Positions 12,325 through 23,562 of a stretch of DNA of 64,000 nucleotides are shown here, piece by piece; position 1 is the first letter of the stretch, and each line of letters starts with the position of its first letter. Under the pieces are notes generated by a model. That model searched no databases and was not told the origin of the DNA. It was given only the letters and a program-made list of their open reading frames with translations. A program made the position numbers and the translations under genes. Source of the stretch: Lineus longissimus (lineage: Eukaryota; Nemertea; Pilidiophora; Heteronemertea; Lineidae). Where the stretch lies: contig NC_088310.1 of the NCBI RefSeq assembly GCF_910592395.1, positions 27,049,491 to 27,113,490 on the forward strand, written 5' to 3'.

Positions 12325-13064
12325 TGTCAAAAACCACCTTAGTGAAAATCATCATAGTGACAAGCATGAGTCTGTTGCTAATCGAGAAGTCGCACTATGG
12401 GGGCGAATAGGCACGTTATCCTCCTGGCCACCTTAATCCCACGCCCAGGTTGTTCCTTTAAATCGGACTGAGCTATAATACATGCGATAAACGAAGTCTC
12501 CGATTCTATTCCAAGAGAATCGACTCGAACTTTAGTACAAATCCGCCATCGCTGACACCATGGCCGCCAAATACTATTACTTTTGACCTGGTGACCTCGA
12601 GTTTTAAAACTTTTTCAAAAAGGCTATTCAAACGTTAAAACTAAATGCAAACATTATCAATTTTATCACTGAGCTATATAACTACGGTACTGAGATTGAG
12701 AATAATCGGTACAACTATCGAAAGATACGATTACTTGCCTTGGATTACTTGGAACTAGTTCGGCCAATCACTCTGCCACCTGCGCGACCTAGTCACAATT
12801 GTGGCGCATTTTCAATATGGCGACGATCTGAATGATATCAGAGGGACATCCCAACCTGGCTCATTGGCTCATAGTCAAAGAACATCGCCACTCCAACATG
12901 AAAGCCTTGATGGTCGAGAGGCTAAGAGTTGACTACGATCGGGTGGTCACGGGTTCGAGTCCCGTTCCAACAACTTTCTTTTTTCATTTTCTTTTTCTTC
13001 TTCATTCATTCGTGTACAGAAATACATTATTAACTTTGTTTATATCGAAATTGAACTATGTACA
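12325..13064 (+). repeat. Interspersed repeat, copy A, with tRNA-like promoter
   Basis: This segment recurs at 13722-14413 with roughly 80-90 percent identity by eye over most of its length. It carries a pol III-type A box (TGGTCGAGAGG, 12911-12921) and B box (GGTTCGAGTCC, 12952-12962) at tRNA spacing, followed by a pyrimidine-rich stretch. The rest of the unit has no coding potential. It may be a long tRNA-derived SINE or a composite repeat whose 3' part is tRNA-like. The tRNA-like part does not fold into a convincing functional tRNA. Confidence 0.75.
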
Positions 13065-13721
13065 GGTGGTTTATCACGTTGTATCTTCAACTAACGCAAT
13101 ACGAATGGTCCGAACATCAAGGAAATGCTCTACGGTGAGTTTGGCGAAGGACGCACCAAAGACTTCGACAAATAGTGATATTTCGACAACCTAGAAATCT
13201 ACTTCTTTATCAATTTTGGTATGGTTTTCTTAAATTCAAGTGTTTGTCAGGTGACGTACGAGAGCTTCAAATAATGCTATCATACAAGCATATATATTTC
13301 CTTGCATTGGGCAACGCTGGCTGTCTTTGGAACAACCTATCTTATATCAAAAAGGATGGGGAACGCCGGAACAGGTACGTTCACCAAGTGTCAATTTAAA
13401 GGGTTGGATTCTGTGTTTGTTGTCTCCTTCCGTCCAAGGGCCAGAGGGGTTGTATTTTTTAGATTCGGAGCGAGGCAGGGGAAAATCCTTGGGCAAATAA
13501 ACTAGGATGGATTTCGGGTGAGGCTCTGGCGAATAATACGAGTTGTCTCTTGCAGCGTCTGGTATTGAATGGCCCTCTATCACCTCATCTACCAACATGA
13601 GATTAGCGAGACATGTCCCATCCTCGATAATCCAGAGTCAGTCGTATCCTCCTCCCCTCGGACATGTTACTGAAGCCTGGTTGATAGTACCGAGTGTTGG
13701 CCTGAGCTTCAGGATGAACAT

Positions 13722-14413
13722 GTCCAAAACCACCTCAGTGAAAATCATCATTAGTGATCAGCATGTGTCTGTTGATACACGAGGAGTCGCATTACGGAGG
13801 CTAATAGGGCACTATCCCCCTGGACCTGGCCACCTTAATCCCACGCCCAAGTTGTTCCTAATATATCAGGGTGAGCTATAATAAATGCGATAAACGAAGT
13901 CTCCGATTCTATTCCAAGCGAATCGACTCGAACCTTAGTACAAATCCGCCATCGCCGACACCATGGCCGCCAAAAACTACCTCGAGTTTTAAAACTTTTT
14001 CAAAAAGGCCATTTAAAGGTTAAAATTGAATGCAAACATTATCAATTATATCAATGAGCTATGTAACTAGGGTAGATTGAGAAAAATCGGTACAACTATC
14101 ATAATATATGATTACTTGGAACTAGTTCGGACAATCACTCTGCCACCTGCGCGACCTAGTCACAATTGTGGCGAATTTTCAATATGGCGACGATCTGAAT
14201 GATATCAGGGGGACATCCCGGCCTGGCTCATTGGCTCATAGCCGAAGAACATTACCACTCTAACATGAAAGCCTTGATGGTGTTGACTTTCGTCGGGTGG
14301 TCACTGGTTCGATTCCCGCTACCTCCCTGTTTCCCTTTTTTTTCTTCTTTATTCATTCGTGTACAGAAGTTTATTATCAACTTCGTACATATCGGAATTG
14401 AACTATCTTTTTA
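13722..14413 (+). repeat. Interspersed repeat, copy B, with damaged tRNA-like head
   Basis: Second copy of the 12325-13064 unit in direct orientation, offset about 1.4 kb. The B box survives (GGTTCGATTCC, 14306-14316), but about 13 bases that include the A box are deleted after GCCTTGATGGT. Shared blocks include CCACCTTAATCCCACGCCCA and ACAAATCCGCCATCGC. The copies are too diverged to be a recent duplication. Confidence 0.75.
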
Positions 14414-14500
14414 CTGTAGAATCACATTCCAAGAATCACATGAAACTGATATAAATTTCGATTATCATAAAAATCAATTAGATGTTTGATCTTAAAAATG

Positions 14501-14510
14501 TATATATAAG
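14501..14510 (+). promoter_or_regulatory. TATA box of the orphan gene
   Basis: TATATATAAG stands just before the duplicated leader and about 150 bases before the proposed start codon. A transcription start near 14530-14535 would be expected. It is the only clear TATA box next to a gene in this window. Confidence 0.5.
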
Positions 14511-14513
14511 GAC

Positions 14514-14697
14514 ACAACACTCTGAAACTATTGACGCTTCCTGAAGTATCTTTTGATGACATGGACCACATATTTGTTTCCATCTTTTTAGTGTTGGCGC
14601 GTGGTACAACACTCTGAAACTATTGACGCTTCCTGAAGTATCTTTTGATGACATGGACCACATATTTGTTTCCATCTTTTCAGTGTTGGCGCGTGGT
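14514..14697 (+). repeat. Recent 92-bp tandem duplication of the orphan gene leader
   Basis: Unit 1 (14514-14605) and unit 2 (14606-14697) are identical apart from about one base (CTTTTTAG against CTTTTCAG). The unit spans 5' leader, start codon and the first 15 codons. As 92 is not a multiple of three, the first copy opens an 18-codon upstream frame (14561-14617) that ends inside unit 2. Confidence 0.9.
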
Positions 14698-15027
14698 AAC
14701 ATTACCATTGCGAATGAAACGGCTGATGATGTCCACATAAAAGGCGAGGTTTGGACAGATGATAAGTCGGAAAAAAGGACCAATTGGTTCTCATCGGCAA
14801 TTGAGCCAGACTCGGACGAAACCAGGTCCATTGCGTTCATGGCAAAACGGGCTCATAAGCTCATATTTTCCATTGAAGGGAGTCCTTCCAAGTTGCAGGT
14901 TTGGATAACTGATGAGAAACGTGTGGACAGCACAAAGATATCCTGGATTATTGTGGAGGAAGGTGGCTACCTTAAGGCCAAGAGTGCGAAGAATGGAAAG
15001 GTGATCAGCTCGGTCAAGCTGAAGTGA
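14653..15027 (+). CDS. Small unrecognised protein, predicted beta-rich
   Basis: This single open frame encodes 124 residues, and I do not recognise the family. The start chosen is the ATG in the second leader copy; no in-frame ATG precedes it. The first 13 residues (MDHIFVSIFSVLA) are hydrophobic but lack a convincing signal peptide. The remainder alternates polar and hydrophobic residues like a beta sandwich (GNITIANETADDVHIKGEVW, HKLIFSIEG, LQVWIT, ISWIIVEEGGYLKAK) and has no cysteines. The TATA box upstream, a long open frame and protein-like composition argue that it is real. A missing 5' exon is possible, because the TTTTCAG inside the leader resembles a splice acceptor at 14686. The function is unknown. 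Confidence 0.55.
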   Translation: MDHIFVSIFSVLARGNITIANETADDVHIKGEVWTDDKSEKRTNWFSSAIEPDSDETRSIAFMAKRAHKLIFSIEGSPSKLQVWITDEKRVDSTKISWIIVEEGGYLKAKSAKNGKVISSVKLK

Positions 15028-15415
15028 GCAGGGCAGTTAAAGGGGGGCTATACGGGAACTATATGGGGGCTGATTGGCAGTCTTCATGCGAGGAGCCTGA
15101 TGCTTGGGTTGAGTATGATTCGCCGCTAGTCATATTCTTCCCGCAGCGGGAATAGTTTCGAAGTATATTGTAAGAGAGGAAATAAGCCATTTGCGACCCT
15201 ACTTAATCTGCCCTCCCTCACTCCTGTCTATAGTCCCCCCTTAAGCGGTCACGAGGTCTATCTGGAAAGACAAGACGTTGTTGATTGAACTTTGTATATT
15301 TAAGCCACTGAAACGATTCAGACAATACATACAGTATAGCATATATAGCTTTATGGCTTTTTGATGGATAAACTTTGTTTATAGTTGTGAAAGTTGCTTT
15401 AAGAAGTATCCAAAA
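15028..15415. other. Interval between convergent orphan gene and GPCR
   Basis: This is non-coding DNA holding the 3' flanks of both genes. No strong poly(A) signal or repeat was seen. Confidence 0.4.
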
Positions 15416-16420
15416 CTACGATTTAAAAGCGGGATGACCGGAACATGTGAGCCTAGCTAACATCCTTATTAACTCTGCTCGGTAAAATCGCAGCGAAATC
15501 GAGTAGACAATGAAGTTAAAGCAATAATTCAGGATGGCCCACTGGTTAAACAATTCACCCAGTTGGTCCAGGATTTCAGCATAGCTAGGTTCCATCGACT
15601 GACCAATGATAAGCGCAGAATAGGTCCACGTTACGGTGCTTGGCGACATGAAGACCAGATACATTGCTGAAACAGCGATTAAGTTCATCACGGGTTTTAG
15701 GTCCTGAGACTCCTTTGTTTTATTAAGACTCATCTTCTCTGAGAGCTTTCGACGAGAAACTACAATACCTCGAACAATAAAAAGGTTTGCCATAAAAATA
15801 ATCGAGCCTGGTCCGAAATAATATAGGCTGTTCTGCAATAAGACATAACCTAAAATATTTTCCTTGAAGAAACAGTGTCGTATTCCTTGACTTTCCATTA
15901 TACTGCTAAGTATGGGCATGTAAAGGCATACCAGGCAAATAGAAAGAATCACAAATGCCAGCAAACCTTTTCGTTTCGTTGCGGTGATTCCTGCTCGTTT
16001 TAGGGGAAACCAGACGACTATTGCTCTCTCCAGTGAGAATATGGCAATTACCCATGCAGAGATGCACTGAAATGCCACAAAGAAATAACCAAAAACTTTG
16101 CAATTTAGAGTCGAAGATAGAAATAAATTAATGCTGAGTTGTCCATTTGTGAGAGTTTGCAACCCAGAGGACATCCAGAGGACGACCCCGACAAAGAAGA
16201 TACAACAAGTGTCGGCGATGGCGAGGATGCTTAGGTAGTGGATGGTGGCATCGTTACGCTTTCTGGCCCGGTAGAACACGACGATAGACAAGCCATTCCC
16301 GATCACACCTATGACCAAGATGATTATCATCACGTAGCCTTGTATTATTGAAACAACGTCATAAAGAGTTCCAGCTAAGCCGACCGGTGGCTGAATAGGG
16401 ATAGTGATGGTATCTTCCAT
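15416..16420 (-). CDS. Rhodopsin-class G protein-coupled receptor, intronless
   Basis: Encodes a seven-helix class A GPCR of 334 residues in one exon, a cell-surface receptor of unknown ligand. Visible hallmarks are the TM1 motif GNGLS (41-45), LAIAD in TM2 (66-70), the extracellular cysteine pair C107 and C183, ERA (131-133) in place of DRY at the end of TM3, and NFIVY (302-306) in place of NPxxY in TM7. TM6 lacks the usual CWxP. The start is the first ATG in the frame, leaving a short N-terminus. The departures at DRY and NPxxY resemble expanded, divergent peptide-type or orphan receptors of marine invertebrates. I cannot assign a ligand class. It stands alone between the orphan gene and DCAF5. 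Confidence 0.88.
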   Translation of the reverse strand: MEDTITIPIQPPVGLAGTLYDVVSIIQGYVMIIILVIGVIGNGLSIVVFYRARKRNDATIHYLSILAIADTCCIFFVGVVLWMSSGLQTLTNGQLSINLFLSSTLNCKVFGYFFVAFQCISAWVIAIFSLERAIVVWFPLKRAGITATKRKGLLAFVILSICLVCLYMPILSSIMESQGIRHCFFKENILGYVLLQNSLYYFGPGSIIFMANLFIVRGIVVSRRKLSEKMSLNKTKESQDLKPVMNLIAVSAMYLVFMSPSTVTWTYSALIIGQSMEPSYAEILDQLGELFNQWAILNYCFNFIVYSISLRFYRAELIRMLARLTCSGHPAFKS

Positions 16421-17031
16421 TGCACACCAAATCCAAGAGGCCACCGATCCACCAAAACGTCGTCGGAGGGTCACTGCTCTGAATGGGAGCTAGTCATTCT
16501 CTATCACTGAACAGTTGTAAAATGTGTCTCTCATGTACTATATCATTTTACTAGGAAAACAAATCAAAGTAATAACATGTACTAAATAAAGATGGTCACA
16601 TATAAATACACCAGCTTCCAGAAATAACGTTCCGTTTTGATCACCACTTCGTGACTAGTTGGCGTCTTCTCTGGTGGTGTGGTGTGATAGAATCTCTCTT
16701 CTCAGGACACACAAATGCTGTCCTCAATAGAAAGGTGTCCAGAGTTCAGAGGTCCAGAATCTGTGTCCTTCACTGAGAGGACCTTGGGGCTGACAAATGC
16801 TGTCCTCAATATGGAGATGTCGAGAGTAGAGAGGTCCAATTCAGTCTCCTTCATATCAAGAGGGTGTCCCCTAGTGGAGGTTCCGCTGTATTTCAAGGAG
16901 GGTGTACATGTACAGTTTGTCCTTTAGCCTGCAAATTTCACTATCTCTTGTCTGGGGAATTCATAATATTCTTGTCTGAGAACATGAAGCATGAAAAGTA
17001 CAATGACACAAATGTTAATAATTTAAAGGTC
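16421..17031. other. Interval between GPCR and DCAF5
   Basis: Contains the GPCR upstream flank and an imperfect two-unit tandem repeat (16711-16869). No credible coding sequence was seen. Confidence 0.4.
16711..16869. repeat. Two-unit imperfect tandem repeat, about 80 bp
   Basis: ACAAATGCTGTCCTCAATA occurs at 16711 and again near 16794. Each is followed by a related block (GAGAGGTCCA or CAGAGGTCCA, then TCTGTGTCCTTCA or TCAGTCTCCTTCA). The two units are clearly diverged and non-coding. Confidence 0.75.
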
Positions 17032-17037
17032 TTTATT
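17032..17037 (-). terminator. Candidate poly(A) signal of DCAF5
   Basis: AATAAA on the minus strand, about 640 bases beyond the DCAF5 stop codon. The A-rich 3' UTR between them shows no competing open frame. Confidence 0.45.
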
Positions 17038-17679
17038 CCATTCCTCGAAGGCTAAAAAGATCTCACATACAATTCTTTGTACACAATCGGGAATATAACA
17101 CTGTACAAGACTTCAAAAGCACATGCAGAACAGAGGCAACTGATACCAATATGAGGCACAATATTGAAGACCAGGCTTTGTGTCAGAAGACACCAAAAGA
17201 CCTACTAAGGCAAACTAAATACATTTTGGAATTCAAATAGTCTTCTAAAATGTGAGAGTTTCTCCCATAAGAACGGGTAGACATGTTTCATTTGGTAACT
17301 AACCTAGGCTTGACGTACATGTACTGGCAGGTACATATACATGTATATCACTTAGCTTCTGTACACTCCCTTGATGAGAGACTTTAAAGAATGGTGATAA
17401 GTAAATAGTTCAAAGCTGATTCTGATGCACAACACTGTTAAGCAGACAGGACTTCCTCAATAAATGTCATTACGCTAGAAGCAAAGCTGGTTTATTCATC
17501 TTTTTAGCAACCTTCCCATTGATGAACAGGCAACTTCTCAGTTTTAAAACAGTTCAAGCAGCTGTAATCCTAAGTTTGATGCCTTTGACATCATGCTGAA
17601 AGGACATGATTTACAAAAGACAGAACCTTTGATATACTGGACTATATAGTACTAATGCTACCAGGGTAGTAGTAGTCAC

Positions 17680-20600
17680 CTAGTCATCATCACTAGATTC
17701 GTCTGGTTGGCTTTTTCTGCGGTAATACCTCCGCGCCCTCTCAAGTCGATTTCTGAACCGTTTGAACTCTGTCCATGTGATATCTCCAGTATTACTAGCA
17801 TCCCTTCCATTTGCACTTCCCTCTGTGGAGTCAGTCCATGAGCCAGTAGCAGCAGGCTCTGTTTCATTTGCACCAGAACAGCTTGGAGTACTTTTAGTCT
17901 CCAAACCATTGGTAGCACTTGTTTTATTGCCAATGCTGGAAACGTCTGCTTTCTCAGGACCATGGCACGCAGAATTAGGGTGGTCAGGCCTATTACATGA
18001 GTTAGCAGCTTCAAGATATGGCCCGTATAACCCATCTTCATCGCTACTGTTACCCTTCGACTTTGTATTCACACCAGAAGTAGAAGGCACAACATCAGAA
18101 GTTTTTTTCCCAACTTTACTAGTTTTTACCTCGGATTTACTTGTTTTTAGGTCCGTTTTCGTAGCCTTTCCTTTAGATTTTGCTTCAGAACAGGGAACTT
18201 GTCCCCTATCTGTACTACTCGAGTCACTAGTACTAATAAACTCTTTGCTCTTGAACTCAACACGTTCCTGCCCACTGTCGGAGTCACTACTATCACTATT
18301 TTCAATCAAAGCTCGCAGCCTATTCAACTTCTTCAGATGTGGCTTTTGTTTTTTAAAAGATGGAGACTTTGTTTTGCGATTAGTTTTTGAATTCGACTCC
18401 CTATCCGAGTTGCTCTCAGACACACTTGTAGTATCACTACGCAGGTCGTTTGACTTTTTCTTCTTTTTCCTGGATTTAGAGTTTGAAGCACTGTCTGATG
18501 AGGACTCAGCTCTCCGTTTTAAGATTTTTAACCTTTTCAGCTTGATTTTTGATTCATGTTCATGGCTACGTTTCAAATTCATTAAATATTCTCGTCTCTT
18601 TTGCGCAATCAGGCCAGAAATACTCCGCCTGCTGTTACCAGGTCTCTGCCCCTCTAACCCACTCAACTCCCCCTGTTCCTCTGAATGATCCCGGCTGGTT
18701 GATGCAGCGACTCTGGCCGTATGTTCATCCAAGTCCAATAAGTTACCCGACTCATTTTCTTGTCCTCCATTTATATTAGTCACAACACTAGCGAATGCTA
18801 GCGTGAATGGACTGAATCCCCCGTCCTCTGAATGCGACCCAGTTTCGTTAGCAGTATCGTCAGAATTTGAAACTTGCATGAACCGACTGTAGAATTCCTC
18901 GTTACTACTCAAAGAATCATCTGTACTCCATTCCTCAAGTTCTCGTTGCACCAGTGAATCGAAAAATGCCATCATACGCGGGTCCTCCTCTGTCGATTGA
19001 TTGGAGTAATCATGTGACATGACTTGTCCACTGCGTAGAACAAGGTTGATGTACTCCTCGTGTGTATAGACGGACCTCTCTGGGTCGTCATCTTCTATGT
19101 TGTAACTCCCTTGACTGTTTGGTAATTGGAACGGACTCCATGCCTGGAAAGGAGAATGGACTGCATGTTAGGAACTGCGATGAGCACAGAAATACAGCAC
19201 CAAGTTACAGTACTCCACACTGAGTAGGCTATCAAGTGACATCACAATGTTCCAAACCTCGTAATTCAAAAGGAGTCACAACTAGCAATTTATGACATGA
19301 GTTCAGACATCCTCACCTTAATAACCTTCTCGACTCCAGAGGAAACAATCAGGTGGTTGGCTGGGTTGAAGCGTACTTGATTCACAATTGACCGATGACC
19401 CTTTAGTACCAAATGGGCATTGCTGATCCACGGACCTGAAAATATAATGCTGACACATCAGAAAATAACTCGAATGAGTCATCCAACTAGTGGGACTTTT
19501 TATGACTGCTATTATCCTTTACTCCTGATTGTGTTACAGAATTGTGTTTCAGTTAAACTGAAGTTAGTCCACTGTTACAGAAGAAGCTGTTCACCTTTCT
19601 GATCCTACTATTACTATATAAGTGCAGTTTTTTCACGACTTGAGATACCCGATAGCATCTTCTTATATGCCAGGAATGAAAATTGTACTTACTTGCAGTT
19701 TTATCATCGGGAATCCTCCACATGTAGAGATTGAAGTCGTCTGATCCCGATATCAAGTACTGGAGTAGAAAGTAATGAGTATAAATGAAGATGATACAGC
19801 GTCCTCACCTTTTCTACACAGGTTAACTAGGCCTTCCTTAAGATACTGTTTGTGAGATGAAGACATTTGTAGACTCATCTATCCAGGTTTCGAAGTATTC
19901 TTAACAGAGTTGGGAACTTGGTAACTCTGCCACATCATTTACAAACATAAAGATCACACATATTTCCAAAAACCTTTGGGTGGGTAACCGTAGGTAGGCA
20001 AATAATCAACAACAAAACAAGTATTTTCCAGAAATAAGACCAGTTCTAGCAGCACTTACTTGGTCCCGGTCCCCAGCAAAGCAACAGCTCTTCATAGTAC
20101 ACGAGTTGTAATAACCAGCGTGGTCAAACTGGAATAGCGCCTTGGGTGAATGAATGTGGTACATGACAGGGGGCAGGCGGCGACGTAGTGCTATGATCTT
20201 GTCACCCGCCTGGTTGATGCGTACACTCATACAACTCTGCTGAGACATACTCCCACCGTAATGAAGAACACAACTGGAGATAATGAAAGAAACATGCGAG
20301 TCAGTTATGGATCACAATGAAGAATATGAAATACTATTATATAGTGTGTACTTATGCATACTTCTGGGACATTACTCCTTTAGGCAACCACTTTTTAAAC
20401 TTATTGTCAATGAAAGTAGGTCATTGATCACTCAAAAGTCAATAGGTATGACATCAACTTTTCAATACAGTACCAATAACAATGTACACCACACGATGAA
20501 GGCAGCACAACCACAGAGGAGAAAATTCTACCATCTTTACTGACCTTCTTGGTTTGCGTATATCCCATAGCGCGACGCCCTCTTTTGAATTAGCCGTGCA

Positions 20601-22393
20601 GAGTAGGCGCGGTTCCACAGGGTTGTACATCACAGCATGCATGGGTGCCATCGAGTTGGCAAGGCAGAATGGATCTGAAGAACAATTGAAAGGATTAACA
20701 ATCGCTTAACACAAAGTAGTTTTCGTTTTTCATAATTCTATATTTTGCACTAACTTCTGGTACACAACAATTTCACGGCGATATTTCAACTTCTCAATAT
20801 AAAAAATACTCGTACCTGTGCTGGGCCGTTCTCTGATATCGAATATAAGGACACGCCCATCGTCACAGGCACTGGCAAAGACACTGTCATTGAACGGATG
20901 GACTGTCAGGCCATACACAGCTTCTTCATGCATGAACACATCAACTGGCTCACCCCTGAAGTTAGCAAAAGAGAACATATTGAATTGACAGACTACAGAG
21001 TTGAAACATACTCTTGATGAAAAGCCGATTGTCTTTTTTAGAGATGGGACTGACTTCAGCCAACAGACTGTTCAAACTTTTCATTCTGGTTCCCTGGAAC
21101 TATCACAACAGCTTCCAACCCTCTTTCACTGCATTTTGACACACAAGGCTCAAAGAGGCTGCCTGTTATCAATGTACATGTAAGGACTGGAAAACTGAGC
21201 AAGGCTCAACTGTAGTGTAGATTATTCAAAGTGTCAAGGTTTGAAGATTATAATGTGCATTGTATGCAAGAATCTTTCCTTACCTGGCAACGTCATGGAC
21301 TGTAACTTGCTCATCATTGCCTGGAATACAGAATCAAAACTGAGTGTAAGGAGTCGTGACATCTGATTTTACCTTGTTTCATTATCAGACTGATTCAATT
21401 TTAAAGTGACTGTTTATGAATGGTGCATGGGTCTTTATTTGGTTGAAATTACCATACACCGATTAGGCCAGAATCAAGTTTTTGGCACCACTCAACCAGC
21501 AAATCACTGAGAAATTGATAACACGATGAAATTTATATGATGAATGAACAACCTAGTTTGTGACTTTGTCCTCCTTAGTTGGTTGTGACATTCGTTTTGG
21601 AAGAAACTCAACATCCATCCATCTTTTTTTATCTCAATTCTAATCTTACCTCCAGAGAAAATCTTTTGATTCCCATTGTCAAAAGCAAGGCAGAAGATAT
21701 TGCTGTTGTGTTCGGCCTTCATCTGGATGGGGTTGCCAGCGTCGGAGAGCGCCCTCTCGACATTCCATAGCAGCACACGCTTGTCATCACCACCTGAAAA
21801 ATAGACAGTACCGTACTGGTCATTAGAATTTAAACTGTTGTATGCAATATGGTCTGCCAAATTTAACTTTGAATTTGAGGGCAATTTTCACACCTATATG
21901 TATAGGCCTCCTGACATACACACGTTGATTAAGCATTTACAATGTATACCAATATTTCGACATCCTTGATCAGCTGATGACAAAAACAAATGGGGGAATG
22001 TCAAATTTACAGCAGCTAAATAATCAAAAGTACTTCTCATATTCATCATGCAAGTACTCCATTATGTTCCTAATAATCTCGTACTCTGCAGAGGACCAAT
22101 CTCCACCCAATTAAATCATAGAACGCCCTGTATGTGGGTGGAATGTACACACCTGAAGCCAACCACTCGCCACCATTGTGAGAAAACTCTATGGCATTCA
22201 CACAACCATAGTGCCCACGAAGATCCCTTCTGTACAAGTTACTGCACAATCTCAAACGCTCTCTGAGCAATATTTTCTTCTGGAATTCATCCTCTTTGTA
22301 TTCACGTCGGAAAATGTAAGGAATAGGACTGGTAACTGCTTTCTTTGAGCCTGACATTTGGGCCATCTCAACAGCGCCAGTCTCCGAAATCAT
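17680..22393 (-). CDS. DCAF5: DDB1- and CUL4-associated factor 5
   Basis: Complete nine-exon gene: 22153-22393, 21650-21793, 21284-21320, 20816-20955, 20545-20674, 20060-20273, 19693-19759, 19317-19435 and 17680-19143. Total 2556 bases, 851 residues, phases consistent. From family knowledge it is a substrate receptor of CUL4-DDB1 ubiquitin ligases. Residues about 60-405 form the WD40 propeller, with signature segments near-identical to vertebrate DCAF5: RRDLRGHYGCVNAIEFS, NPVEPRLLCTANSKEG, NSCTMKSCCFAGDRDQ, SGSDDFNLYMWRIP and EDPRMMAFFDSLV. The 446 residues from the last-named region onward are Ser/Asp/Lys-rich and look disordered, with basic clusters (RKKKKK) and an acidic end (ESSDDD). The start is the first in-frame ATG; residues 10 and 13 are also methionine. 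Confidence 0.95.
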
Positions 22394-22412
22394 GAAAATG
22401 GCTGACTGACGA

Positions 22413-22425
22413 AAAGATGGCGCCA
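22413..22425. promoter_or_regulatory. YY1-like element at the DCAF5 5' end
   Basis: AAAAGATGGCGCC lies about 20 bases upstream of the DCAF5 start codon and matches the YY1 consensus (AAGATGGCGGC) at most positions, on the strand opposite to the gene. Such sites are common just downstream of start sites in TATA-less housekeeping promoters. The assignment rests on the motif alone. Confidence 0.35.
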
Positions 22426-23562
22426 CCAGACGATGATAAATTTGAGGACAAAAATGCTCTGTTGGAGGTTCTTTATCTGAAGTCTTCCTGGCTCTTCCTC
22501 CACAGCCTCCGGGCTCTGTGTCCTGTGTGTTCTATTTTAGATCATTATGTTCTCAATGGTTTCTTTCTTTATCATGGTGCTACAAATTTAGTTTCCATTC
22601 ATCTCTTCTAAGAAATCTGGATAACTTTGTATTGTCACATCCAAGTCCAATTTTGTCCTCACGAGGACACCAGCTTGAGATGTCCTCTACACTGCATTCC
22701 TTGAATGGTGGACATATATAATGTTGTTTAACACTTTTTATCAACTTAGAAATATTTCTGTAATGGTTCTCTAATGTATTTATAACAGAGTATAATCTAC
22801 TAAGTGTGGAACCTTATTTAGTAGACCTTTCTATTTAGTATTAGGTTGTGCTCTAAACTCGGCCGGGAACTGTCTGCGAATTCAGTCTAGACAAGAGGAT
22901 ACAGCCATCCCATGTCCGATACGCGCCTTGAAATGAATATACAGTATAAATACTGTATCTTCTGAAAAACATGAAAATGCCCTTTTTTCAACTGCTTATC
23001 ACAAAACTTTCGAAGCGCAATTCCACCGAAAAAATACATGCGAAGTCAATGAAACTAATTTCAATACATGTATTACTTTATGCTGCCGAGGAAGAGACTG
23101 AAATGCTTGAATCCTCCTGCCAAACCTTGACAGAACGTTGGGTTCTTTCAAGGGAAAACTAGATCTGTCACCTGCCGTGCCATGCTTGGTTGAATGAAGG
23201 ATATTGTTCACAGATGATAAATCAGGCCTGATTTGCGAACCAATGGCCATGAAATGATATTCTGACCGGAATTTTGAATCTTTTGAAAAGAATTTCGACA
23301 GTTGACACAGTTTGGATATTTGTATGGGAGGTATCGAACACTCTGACATGAGGGAATTAATTTTGTTAACAAATAAGAAAACCTTTCATGTTTGGAGTCG
23401 GTTCCTTGTGGTTGTCAACTGGGGTGGACTAAAATCGTTGGAAGACAGTTTGAGGACGCCCAGAGACATGTCCTGATGTGAAGTGTTGGATGGTGACTAA
23501 AGCTTATCGAAGGCAGTGGAAAAATTGGATCTGAAATATTCTGATCGATTTTAGTAGGGCTA
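22426..23562. other. Interval between divergent DCAF5 and EF-hand gene
   Basis: About 1.1 kb of AT-rich DNA that must contain both promoters. No TATA box at a sensible distance, no repeat and no credible open frame were seen. Confidence 0.4.

Noticed and set aside
12900-12970. tRNA gene
   Set aside because: The A and B boxes are present, but acceptor and anticodon stems do not pair convincingly, and the segment is part of a duplicated repeat. I call it a tRNA-derived repeat.
14623-14652. Upstream extension of the orphan protein
   Set aside because: The frame extends upstream only from a TTG codon; the first ATG is at 14653.
16421-16474. N-terminal extension of the minus-strand GPCR
   Set aside because: It would need a GTG start. 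The first ATG gives a normal receptor length.
17762-18688. 308-residue + strand open frame
   Set aside because: It is the antisense shadow of the Ser-rich last exon of DCAF5.
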